Assembly (NCBI GenBank): GCA_902796975.1
Contig: CADBRF010000027.1
Coordinates: forward strand, 1-5,751
Length of the DNA stretch: 5,751 nucleotides
From: an uncultured Coriobacteriaceae bacterium
GTDB taxonomy: Bacteria; Actinomycetota; Coriobacteriia; Coriobacteriales; QAMH01
Direction of reading: 5' to 3'
Position 1 is the stretch's first letter. Each line of letters starts with the position of its first letter. The translations under genes and the position numbers were made by a program. Under the pieces are notes generated by a model. That model did no database searches and was not told the DNA's origin. It saw only the letters and a list, made by a program, of their open reading frames with translations. Positions 1 to 5,552 of the stretch are shown piece by piece.

Positions 1-15
1 ATAACGTTCGCTCAT
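1..15 (-). CDS. Possible start of the next operon gene (partial; rimM expected by position)
   Basis: Reading the minus strand past the khpA stop codon, an ATG at 15-13 opens a frame that runs off the window edge after five codons (M-S-E-R-Y). It lies 8 bases past the end of khpA, so tight coupling in one transcript is likely. In many Gram-positive bacteria the order is rpsP, khpA, rimM, trmD, rplS, so the 16S rRNA processing factor RimM is the expected product. Five residues cannot identify a protein and there is no clear Shine-Dalgarno in front of this ATG, so both the start and the identity are inference from gene order only. Confidence 0.3.
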
Positions 16-23
16 GCTCGCAT

Positions 24-278
24 CTACTCGGCGAGCTCGACCTCAACGTGGAAGCCAGCTTGCGAGGCAGCAGCACGGACAAGCGTACGAATGGCCTTGA
101 TAACACGGCCTTTGCGCCCAATAACCTTGCCGATATCGCTCTCGTCAACCGAAATCTCCACGTACAGCTCTTCATGCTCGCGGTCAAAGCCGGTGACTTC
201 GACAGCATCAGGATTGTCGACGAGACCCTTGACGAGCGTCTCGACCAGGCTGGTCACATCTTCATGCGTCTGAGCCAT
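24..278 (-). CDS. khpA: KhpA family KH-domain RNA-binding protein
   Basis: Small (84 aa) cytoplasmic RNA-binding protein consisting of little more than one type II KH domain. The diagnostic stretch is residues 49-65, I-G-K-V-I-G-R-K-G-R-V-I-K-A-I-R-T, with the GxxG nucleic-acid-binding loop as GRKG at 54-57. Upstream are an amphipathic helix (about 8-20) and the strand pair around 25-45 typical of the YlqC/KhpA family, and 84 aa is close to the usual family length. In Firmicutes KhpA pairs with KhpB (Jag/EloR) and affects cell elongation and sRNA/mRNA binding; that role is family knowledge and was not seen here. The ATG is supported by GGAGG at 285-289, six bases upstream. It begins 18 bases after the rpsP stop on the same strand, so it is almost certainly co-transcribed with rpsP. 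Confidence 0.94.
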   Translation of the reverse strand: MAQTHEDVTSLVETLVKGLVDNPDAVEVTGFDREHEELYVEISVDESDIGKVIGRKGRVIKAIRTLVRAAASQAGFHVEVELAE

Positions 279-296
279 TAAAAACCTCCGACGAGC

Positions 297-602
297 TTAT
301 TCGGCTGCCTGCTGCTTCTGCTTCTCCTTGAGAGCTGCGCGCTTAGCGATCTTCTCGGGAAGCGGCTCGCCCTTCTGGATGGCGATAAGCTTGGCAACGC
401 GGTCGGACGGCTGAGCTCCCTTGCCAATCCACTCGTCGACCTTGTCAAGATCGATCTTGATGGTGGAGGGGTCGGTGTTGGGATCGTACGTGCCAACCTG
501 CTCGATGAATGCGCCGTCGCGCTTCTTGCGCTGGTCTGCAACGACAATGCGATAGAACGGCTTCTTGTGTGCACCATGACGTGCAAGACGAATGACTACC
601 AA
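297..602 (-). CDS. rpsP: 30S ribosomal protein S16
   Basis: Small-subunit ribosomal protein S16 (101 aa), which binds 16S rRNA in the 5' domain and helps 30S assembly. The N-terminus carries the family signature IRLARHGAHKKPFYRIVVAD (residues 4-23), followed by the conserved G-x-Y-D-P-N turn (38-42) and the D-x-W-I-G-K-G-A-Q-P-S-D-R-V segment (about 56-69). Residues 80-101 form a charged Lys/Glu/Gln-rich tail, a common variable extension that makes the protein longer than the roughly 80-residue minimal form. The start is a TTG at 602-600: no ATG or GTG lies at the right place, the next residues align with the family N-terminus, and AAGGAG sits five bases upstream. It is the first gene of a minus-strand operon with khpA; its promoter should lie in the divergent gap to the right. 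Confidence 0.97.
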   Translation of the reverse strand: MVVIRLARHGAHKKPFYRIVVADQRKKRDGAFIEQVGTYDPNTDPSTIKIDLDKVDEWIGKGAQPSDRVAKLIAIQKGEPLPEKIAKRAALKEKQKQQAAE

Positions 603-607
603 AACTG

Positions 608-613
608 CTCCTT
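608..613 (-). promoter_or_regulatory. Ribosome binding site deciding the TTG start of rpsP
   Basis: On the minus strand AAGGAG is followed by five bases (CAGTT) and then TTG. This near-perfect Shine-Dalgarno fixes the non-ATG start of rpsP, since no ATG or GTG in frame is near. Confidence 0.8.
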
Positions 614-627
614 ATCGAAAACTGCAC

Positions 628-642
628 CTGCACCCTTTGCAG
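628..642 (-). other. Small hairpin in the rpsP leader
   Basis: CTGCA and TGCAG form a 5-bp stem around a 5-base loop (minus-strand loop AAGGG), about 15 bases upstream of the rpsP Shine-Dalgarno. A second copy of CTGCAC at 622-627 could compete for the same partner. The stem is short and may be chance; a role in rpsP translation control is only a possibility. Confidence 0.2.
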
Positions 643-689
643 ATGCGCTCCATGAGGCTATATGCGATGACGGTTCGCACAGATTCGAT

Positions 690-717
690 ATATTACCGCA
701 ATTCGCCATCGTTTGAA
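690..717 (-). promoter_or_regulatory. Candidate promoter of the rpsP operon
   Basis: On the minus strand TTCAAA (717-712) is followed after 16 bases by TAATAT (695-690), each matching four of six bases of the sigma-70-type -35 and -10 consensus. It lies about 90 bases upstream of the rpsP start, in an AT-rich patch of a GC-rich region. Transcription would start near 683, leaving a leader of about 80 bases. It is a weak match and there is no experimental support. Confidence 0.35.
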
Positions 718-817
718 CAGACACTATTTTGCATGTGGCACAAGCGAGGCGCGAACGTGATGCCCTATCTGGAGAGCAACGCCGCTTTAACACCCGTGGC
801 AACCATCAAGCCAAGTT

Positions 818-849
818 TTCAGACCGCCTTAAGAAACAGCCTATACAAT
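818..849 (+). promoter_or_regulatory. Candidate promoter of the SurA-like gene
   Basis: TTCAGA (818-823) is followed after 18 bases by TATACA (842-847), which overlaps TACAAT (844-849, five of six matches to TATAAT). The predicted transcript start is about 50-55 bases before the ATG at 909. The -35 match is only moderate, so this is a candidate and not an assignment. Confidence 0.3.
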
Positions 850-895
850 GGGCGACACACAACACGAGAACAGACAACCCCACTCCACGGGGCTC

Positions 896-902
896 AGGAG
901 GG
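896..902 (+). promoter_or_regulatory. Ribosome binding site deciding the start at 909
   Basis: AGGAGGG lies six bases before the ATG at 909. This very strong site is why the start is placed here and not at the in-frame upstream ATG at 729, which has no such site and would add 60 residues of implausible sequence. Confidence 0.85.
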
Positions 903-908
903 AAGATT

Positions 909-1616
909 ATGGCAGAAGAAGAACCTCAAGAACTTGAAGCCGCACCCAAAACCGAACAGGCGCTGCCTCCCCTTGGCAGCAAAGAGCGCACCTTCGCTCT
1001 CGCGGCAGAGCAACAGGAAGCCAAAATCGGCAAGCCTTCCCGTCCCTCCTGGACCAGCCGTCACCCCTTTGGCGTTCCCGTCATCATCGCAGCCTTGCTC
1101 TGTCTGGTCATCGCCGGCTCCTCCATCTTCCTCTCGCAGAATGTGGGCGTTGCGGCGCGAGTCAATGGCAAGCCCATCCAGGAAGCTGCTGTCACGGAGA
1201 TGATTCAGCAGTTCCGGGCCTCGCAGGAACTCGAGAACGACGCGGACTGGGCGCAGTACCTAAGCGACAACGGCTTTACCCCCGAGGACATCCGGTCGCA
1301 GGCAATTTCCTCCTTGGCCCAGCTTGAAGTGCTCCACGAGGCCGCCGATAAAGCGGGCTACGCCGTCGATTCAAGCGATGTCGACGAATACATTGCCCAG
1401 GTGAAAAGCTCCTATCCCACCGATGCCTCTTGGGATGCCGCGCTGAGCAAGCTGGGTCTCACTGACGAGAGCTACCGCCAGGATGTTGAAGACCAGGTCC
1501 TAACCATGCAGCTCTACTCGAATTCGGATCTTGCCTCCGCATATCAGAGCCTCCTCGCCTCTTCACCTATCGAGGTCTATCAGATGCCTGAAAACCTCAT
1601 CTACGACGTGGACTAA
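909..1616 (+). CDS. Membrane-anchored protein with SurA-type N-terminal domain, no PPIase domain
   Basis: Protein of 235 aa. Residues 1-50 are acidic then mixed-charge, low-complexity and probably cytoplasmic. Residues about 53-76 (V-P-V-I-I-A-A-L-L-C-L-V-I-A-G) form one transmembrane helix, an uncleaved anchor with the rest outside. From about 82 comes A-R-V-N-G-K-P-I with following helices to about 205, the pattern of the SurA/PrsA N-terminal chaperone domain: a V-N-G-x-x-I strand, a helix, then an acidic helical bundle. No parvulin (rotamase) domain follows: the protein ends at IYDVD, whereas full SurA or PrsA proteins continue with about 90 more residues of isomerase. No lipobox cysteine is seen, so this is not a PrsA-type lipoprotein. 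The likely role is binding unfolded exported proteins at the outer face of the membrane; that is inference from the fold. It stands alone between divergent rpsP and convergent proS, with its own terminator. Confidence 0.85.
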   Translation: MAEEEPQELEAAPKTEQALPPLGSKERTFALAAEQQEAKIGKPSRPSWTSRHPFGVPVIIAALLCLVIAGSSIFLSQNVGVAARVNGKPIQEAAVTEMIQQFRASQELENDADWAQYLSDNGFTPEDIRSQAISSLAQLEVLHEAADKAGYAVDSSDVDEYIAQVKSSYPTDASWDAALSKLGLTDESYRQDVEDQVLTMQLYSNSDLASAYQSLLASSPIEVYQMPENLIYDVD

Positions 1617-1665
1617 CCACCCCTCGAGCAAGAAAGCCGGGAGCGAAAAACTTCTGTAAACCAGA

Positions 1666-1705
1666 AAACCCGTCGCCAGCACCTCTCAATGCTGACGACG
1701 GGTTT
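1666..1705. terminator. Bidirectional intrinsic terminator between convergent genes
   Basis: AAACCCGTCGCCAGCA (1666-1681) and TGCTGACGACGGGTTT (1690-1705) pair over 16 positions with one mismatch around an 8-base loop. On the plus strand the stem runs into TTTCTTCTT, on the minus strand into TTTTCTGGTTT, so it can stop transcription both ways. It lies 49 bases past the SurA-like stop and 32 bases past the proS stop, exactly where two convergent transcripts need an end. Confidence 0.88.
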
Positions 1706-1737
1706 CTTCTTGCCCCGAATCTTCGCGTGGAAAAGCG

Positions 1738-3489
1738 CTAGGCAAGCAGCTGGTCGATGGAAGAGGTGCGTGCCTCGAGGGCCTTCTTCGCCTCGGCAAT
1801 AACCGTGACGATGTGGTTCACGGCGTCTTCAACCGGAATCTCCACCTTTTCATTGGTGGAGCGGTCCTTGAACTCGACGAGGCCGTTCTTAGCGCCACGC
1901 TTGCCGATGATGAGCTGGTAGGGCCAGCCGATGAGGTCGGCATCTGCAAACTTGACGCCCGCGCGCTCCTTGCGGTCATCGAACACGACCTCGATGCCAG
2001 CGGCCTCGAGCTCTTCGGCGAGCTTGGCGGCAAGCGGCTCGACGAGGTCGTCACCCTTGACCAGCGGAAGGACGCACACCTCGGCCGGAGCGATGCTGAC
2101 CGGCCAGAACATGCCGTTCTCATCATTGCGCTGCTCCACTACAGCGGCCATGGAACGGGTGACGCCGATGCCGTAGCAGCCCATGACGAAGGGCTTCTCG
2201 GTGCCGTCTTCTGCCATATAGGTGGCGTTCATGACCTTTGAGTACTTGGTGCCGAGCTTGAACACCTGGGAGACCTCAATGCCGCGGCTGCCTGAAAGGG
2301 GCTTCTGGCACCTAGGGCACAGGTCGCCGGGCTTGGCCATGACGAGGTCTGCCCACGCATCGGGCGTGAAGTCGCGGCCAGGCTCGGCTCCCAGGAAGTG
2401 GAAGCCATCATCGTTGGCGCCAACAGCCCAGCCGTGGTAGTCCTTGAGCGAGCTATCGCAAACGCAGATGACGCCTTCAGGCAGACCAACCGGGCCCATC
2501 GAACCCTTGTGCAGGCCAGCGGCAATCATCTCTTCGTCGGTGAGCATGCGCCAGCCAGGAACGACGCGCTCGGCCTTGATGTCGTTGAGCTCGTGGTCAC
2601 CGGGGATGAAGAAGGCGTAGACCTTGCCATCGTCACCCGTGCCAGAGAGCGCCTTGACCGTGGCGTTCTCAGGGATGTCGAGGAAGTTGGCAAGCTCTTC
2701 GATGGTATGGACGCCAGGCGTGGAAATCTTCTCCAGGTCGCGAACCTCGGAAGGGGCCATAACGACGCCGACTTCGGCAGCTTCGGCATCGGCAGCATAA
2801 CCGCAAGTGCAGTGAACGAGGTCAGACTCGCCAGCATCGGCAAGCGCCATGAACTCGACGGTTTCAGAGCCGCCAATCTGGCCCGAATCAGCGTCGACAA
2901 GGCGGTAGTCCATGCCAAGACGTTCGCACACGCGGGCGTAGGCGACCTCCATATCCTTGTAGGTCTCATCAAGGCTCGCCTCATCAGCGTTGAAGCTGTA
3001 GGCATCTTTCATGATGAACTCGCGAGTGCGGAAGAGGCCGAAGCGCGGACGAACCTCATCGCGGAATTTGACCTGCATCTGCCAGAGCGTGACGGGAAGC
3101 TCCTTATAGCTTCTCAGCTCGGAGCGAACGAGGCTCGTGATGAGCTCTTCGTGGGTGGGACCAAGGCAGATCTCGCGCTCGTGACGGTCTTTGAGGCGCA
3201 TAAGCTCGGGGCCGTAGTCGTTCCAGCGGCCAGATTCGTGCCAGAGCTCGGCGGGCTGGAGGATGGGCATGAGGATTTCCTGAGCGCCCGTAGCGTTCAT
3301 CTCCTCGCGCACAATCTTCTCCACCTTGTTGAGCACGCGCATGCCCAGAGGCAGGAAGGTGTAGGTGCCAGACCCCATCTGGCGAATCATGCCAGCGCGG
3401 AGCAGAAGACGATGCGAGGCGATATCAGCTCCCGCAGGATCCTCCTTGAGCGTCGGTGCATAGCACTGGCTCATTTTCAGAATGGTCAT
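1738..3489 (-). CDS. proS: Prolyl-tRNA synthetase, bacterial type with editing insertion
   Basis: Class II aminoacyl-tRNA synthetase (583 aa) that charges tRNA-Pro with proline using ATP in the cytoplasm. Order seen: catalytic core with motif 1 region (about 48-75); motif 2, FRDEVRPRFGLFRTREF (142-158); the INS (YbaK-like) editing insertion (about 224-405); motif 3, GCYGIGVTR (437-445); and a C-terminal anticodon-binding domain (about 470-570). The INS domain deacylates Ala-tRNA-Pro; residue K279 in A-T-V-K-A falls at the number and in the context of the lysine needed for editing in the E. coli enzyme. Cysteine pairs C227/C229 and C391/C394 flank the insertion and may bind metal (inference). 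Length is typical. ATG at 3489 is chosen because AGGAG lies five bases upstream; an in-frame TTG 21 bases earlier would place that site inside the gene. The gene follows aspS on the same strand after a 260-base gap rich in hairpins. Confidence 0.98.
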   Translation of the reverse strand: MTILKMSQCYAPTLKEDPAGADIASHRLLLRAGMIRQMGSGTYTFLPLGMRVLNKVEKIVREEMNATGAQEILMPILQPAELWHESGRWNDYGPELMRLKDRHEREICLGPTHEELITSLVRSELRSYKELPVTLWQMQVKFRDEVRPRFGLFRTREFIMKDAYSFNADEASLDETYKDMEVAYARVCERLGMDYRLVDADSGQIGGSETVEFMALADAGESDLVHCTCGYAADAEAAEVGVVMAPSEVRDLEKISTPGVHTIEELANFLDIPENATVKALSGTGDDGKVYAFFIPGDHELNDIKAERVVPGWRMLTDEEMIAAGLHKGSMGPVGLPEGVICVCDSSLKDYHGWAVGANDDGFHFLGAEPGRDFTPDAWADLVMAKPGDLCPRCQKPLSGSRGIEVSQVFKLGTKYSKVMNATYMAEDGTEKPFVMGCYGIGVTRSMAAVVEQRNDENGMFWPVSIAPAEVCVLPLVKGDDLVEPLAAKLAEELEAAGIEVVFDDRKERAGVKFADADLIGWPYQLIIGKRGAKNGLVEFKDRSTNEKVEIPVEDAVNHIVTVIAEAKKALEARTSSIDQLLA

Positions 3490-3494
3490 GTTTA

Positions 3495-3499
3495 CTCCT
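3495..3499 (-). promoter_or_regulatory. Ribosome binding site deciding the proS start
   Basis: AGGAG five bases before ATG 3489. The alternative TTG start at 3510 lacks any comparable site. Confidence 0.85.
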
Positions 3500-3525
3500 A
3501 TGAATGACAAGCAATGAAAGACGGG

Positions 3526-3554
3526 TTTAAATTGGAGAGGGAATTAAAAATCAA
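3526..3554 (-). promoter_or_regulatory. Candidate proS promoter overlapping hairpin 1
   Basis: On the minus strand TTGATT (3554-3549), a 17-base spacer and TTTAAA (3531-3526) match the -35 and -10 consensus at four of six positions each with ideal spacing. The -35 box and most of the spacer lie in the proS-proximal arm of hairpin 1. Transcription would start near 3519, giving a leader of about 30 bases without the hairpins. AT-rich stems readily imitate promoters, so confidence is modest. Confidence 0.35.
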
Positions 3555-3596
3555 AATGAGTATCGGGGAAATATTGTATTTTTAATTCCCTCTCCA
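3533..3596. repeat. Hairpin 1: long AT-rich inverted repeat with 13-base core loop
   Basis: TGGAGAGGGAATTAAAAAT (3533-3551) and ATTTTTAATTCCCTCTCCA (3578-3596) are exact reverse complements over 19 bases. After one unpaired T (3577) the helix continues with CAAAAT (3552-3557) against ATATTG (3571-3576), one A-A mismatch, leaving the 13-base loop GAGTATCGGGGAA (3558-3570). Neither flank is a T-tract, so it is not an obvious intrinsic terminator. The same core recurs inverted in hairpin 2, 81 bases further on. It lies just upstream of proS. Confidence 0.95.
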
Positions 3597-3602
3597 TTTC
3601 AT

Positions 3603-3749
3603 CAGCTGTTCTGGAAAAGGATTGCCTAAATCGGGCTCCAGGGCAGTCATTACGAATGGAGAAGAAAATGCGAAATTTCCCCGATACTCATTTCGATTTT
3701 CTTCTCCATTCGCCAAAGGCACGATAGGGCACGTCTCCGAGAACAGCTG
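3603..3749. repeat. 10-base inverted repeat enclosing hairpin 2
   Basis: CAGCTGTTCT (3603-3612) and AGAACAGCTG (3740-3749) are exact reverse complements, with the right copy directly abutting the aspS stop codon. Past one bulged base, two further G-C pairs can form inward. In an aspS read-through transcript this would be an outer stem closing a loop that holds hairpin 2. Function unknown. Confidence 0.7.
3653..3712. repeat. Hairpin 2: diverged inverted copy of hairpin 1
   Basis: CGAATGGAGAAGAAAAT (3653-3669) pairs perfectly with 3696-3712; after one unpaired G (3670) CGAAAT (3671-3676) pairs with ATTTCG (3690-3695), leaving the 13-base loop TTCCCCGATACTC (3677-3689). That loop is the exact reverse complement of the hairpin 1 loop, and identity extends to 19 bases: 3675-3693 against 3554-3572. 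Read on the minus strand, hairpin 2 is the same element as hairpin 1: the outer stem has changed sequence and length, while pairing, bulge and loop are kept. No T-tract follows on either side. Confidence 0.95.
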
Positions 3750-5537
3750 CTACAGGTCGATGCGGATATTCGCTTCCTTGAGCTGACGACGGCTGACTTC
3801 GCCAGGCGCGCCGGTCATCGGATCTGCACCAGAGGAGGTCTTGGGGAAGGCAATGACGTCGCGGATGGACGGGTAGCCGCCGATGAGCATGCAGAGACGG
3901 TCGAGGCCCAGAGCGATACCGCCATGAGGCGGAGCACCGAAGCCGAGCGCGGTGATGAGGAAGCCAAACTGCTCGTCAATCTGCTCGTCTGTCATGCCGA
4001 TGCGGCGGAGAATGCGGCGCTGCAGCTCAGGCGTATGGATACGGATGGTGCCACCGCCCATCTCGAAGCCGTCCATGACGATGTCGTAGGAGTAGGAGCC
4101 GCACGCCATGGGGTTGTCCTCGATCTTGTCGAGATCCTCGTCGCGCACGCGGGTGAAGGGATGGTGCTCGGCAACGTAGCGCTTCTCTTCGTCGTCGTAG
4201 CGGAACATGGGGAAGTTCACGACCCAGCAGAGGTCATGTGTGCCTTCAGGCACGAGGTTCATGGCCTTTGCCATGTGTAGACGCATCTGACCGAGCACCT
4301 CGTTGACGACGGATGCGTCGTCAGCGCCGAACATGACGAGGTCACCGGGCTCGACGTTGAGGGCAGTCTTCATGGCCTCGAGCTCGTCTTCGGAGAAGAA
4401 CTTGGTGATGGGGCTGTTGACCTTGCCCTCGCTGCGGAACTGGATCCAGGCCATGCCCTTTGCGCCCCACTTGACGGCGAGGTCGCCGAGCTTGTCAATC
4501 TGAGCACGCGGCCAATCACCTGCGCCCTTGGCATTAATGGCCTTAACTACGCCACCGTTCTCGAGCGCACGGGAGAAGACCTTGAAGCCACAACCGCGAA
4601 CGATATCGGAAAGGTCGACGAGCTTCATGTCGAAGCGACGGTCAGGACGGTCGGTGCCGTAGTATTCCATGGCGTCCTTGTACTGGACGCGGTCGAGCGG
4701 GAAGGAGATGTCGGTGATGCCAACCGCCTCGAAGACCTCCTGGAAGACGCCTTCCATGAGCTCCATGACATCCTCATCAGTGACGTAGGACATCTCGATG
4801 TCGACCTGGGTGAACTCGGGCTGACGGTCGGCGCGGAGGTCCTCATCGCGGAAGCAGCGCGCAATCTGGTAGTAGCGCTCCATGCCGCCAATCTGAGTGA
4901 GCTGCTTGAAGAGCTGCGGAGACTGCGGAAGGGCATAGAACTTGCCAGGGTTGGTGCGGGAGGGCACGATGAAGTCGCGTGCGCCCTCGGGCGTGGACTT
5001 GCCGAGGATAGGAGTCTCGATTTCGGTGAAGAGGCGCTCGTGCAGGGCGTTACGAATGGCCCAGGTGACCGTGTCGCGAAGGCGAAGAGCCTCGGCAACG
5101 GGCTTGCGGCGCATGTCGAGATAGCGCCACTTCATACGGGTGGTCTCATCGGTGTCGATTTCGTCGTCCAGAGGGAACGGCGGAGTGACGGACTCGTTGA
5201 GGATTTCGCATGCGGTGATGACGACGTCAACCTCGCCCGTGGGTAGGTTGGGGTTTGCCGTGTCTTCCGGACGTTCGCGAACGAAGCCGGTAATCTTGAT
5301 GCACCACTCGGGGCGCATCTTCTCGCCAAGCGTGAAATACTCGCCAGCGTGGTCTGGATCGAAGACGACCTGGGTGATGCCCCAGCGGTCGCGAAGGTCA
5401 ACGAAGATGAGACCGCCATGGTCGCGGCGGCGGCTGACCCAGCCGCAGAGCGTTACCGTCTCGCCGATGTTTTCACGACGGAGCTCACCACAGGTGTGCG
5501 TGTGCATCGTGAATGCGTTTGCATAGTTTTCAGGCAC
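3750..5537 (-). CDS. aspS: Aspartyl-tRNA synthetase, bacterial type
   Basis: Class IIb aminoacyl-tRNA synthetase (595 aa) that attaches aspartate to tRNA-Asp in the cytoplasm. Order seen: N-terminal OB-fold anticodon-binding domain (about 12-115, CGWVSRRRDHGGLIFVDLRD at 31-50); catalytic core with YLDMRR (139-144) and T-P-I-L-G-K-S-T-P-E-G-A-R-D (175-188); motif 2, RCFRDEDLRADRQPEFTQVD (227-246); the bacterial GAD insertion (about 290-430); and motif 3, GGIALGLDR (539-547), with the C-terminal P-K-T-S-S-G-A-D-P-M (565-574). Length matches the bacterial family. His40 aligns with a position (Leu30 in E. coli) where histidine is associated with enzymes that also charge tRNA-Asn, so relaxed specificity is possible. 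The start is GTG at 5537, with AGGGGAGGG six bases upstream; the internal ATG at 5507 has no such site. Confidence 0.98.
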   Translation of the reverse strand: MPENYANAFTMHTHTCGELRRENIGETVTLCGWVSRRRDHGGLIFVDLRDRWGITQVVFDPDHAGEYFTLGEKMRPEWCIKITGFVRERPEDTANPNLPTGEVDVVITACEILNESVTPPFPLDDEIDTDETTRMKWRYLDMRRKPVAEALRLRDTVTWAIRNALHERLFTEIETPILGKSTPEGARDFIVPSRTNPGKFYALPQSPQLFKQLTQIGGMERYYQIARCFRDEDLRADRQPEFTQVDIEMSYVTDEDVMELMEGVFQEVFEAVGITDISFPLDRVQYKDAMEYYGTDRPDRRFDMKLVDLSDIVRGCGFKVFSRALENGGVVKAINAKGAGDWPRAQIDKLGDLAVKWGAKGMAWIQFRSEGKVNSPITKFFSEDELEAMKTALNVEPGDLVMFGADDASVVNEVLGQMRLHMAKAMNLVPEGTHDLCWVVNFPMFRYDDEEKRYVAEHHPFTRVRDEDLDKIEDNPMACGSYSYDIVMDGFEMGGGTIRIHTPELQRRILRRIGMTDEQIDEQFGFLITALGFGAPPHGGIALGLDRLCMLIGGYPSIRDVIAFPKTSSGADPMTGAPGEVSRRQLKEANIRIDL

Positions 5538-5543
5538 TGTATG

Positions 5544-5552
5544 CCCTCCCCT
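5544..5552 (-). promoter_or_regulatory. Ribosome binding site deciding the GTG start of aspS
   Basis: AGGGGAGGG on the minus strand, six bases before GTG 5537. It makes the GTG preferable to the ATG ten codons downstream, which has no purine-rich site. Confidence 0.75.

Larger units (their letters stand above)
603..908. other. Divergent intergenic region between rpsP and the SurA-like gene
   Basis: The 306 bases between two divergent starts show no coding frame that I believe. Plus-strand frames through it lack a Shine-Dalgarno, have low-quality composition, and only become convincing after the ATG at 909. The region must hold the promoters for both genes; one candidate for each is listed separately. 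The middle part (about 735-815) shows nothing that I can name. Confidence 0.6.

Noticed and set aside
729..908. Upstream extension of the SurA-like gene to the ATG at 729
   Set aside because: The extra 60 residues look like translated intergenic DNA, and AGGAGGG right before the ATG at 909 marks the true start.
592..1203. Plus-strand frame of 203 codons overlapping the SurA-like gene start
   Set aside because: No Shine-Dalgarno, a Ser/Pro/Arg-rich low-complexity translation, and overlap with the better supported frame starting at 909.
2398..3507. Plus-strand open frame of 369 codons opposite proS
   Set aside because: It lies antisense to a complete, well-conserved proS; its composition follows the complement of proS codons, and it has no domain that I recognise. 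Long antisense frames are expected in GC-rich genes.
3533..3712. Hairpins 1 and 2 as plain intrinsic terminators of aspS
   Set aside because: Stems are AT-rich and neither is followed by a T-tract on the minus strand; conserved complementary loops are not a terminator feature.
3533..3712. CRISPR-like repeats
   Set aside because: Only two copies, inverted and not direct, with no regular spacer series.
3490..3749. T-box riboswitch in front of proS
   Set aside because: I find no T-box consensus (GGTGG...CCGCG type) or matching specifier stem; the two hairpins have a different layout.
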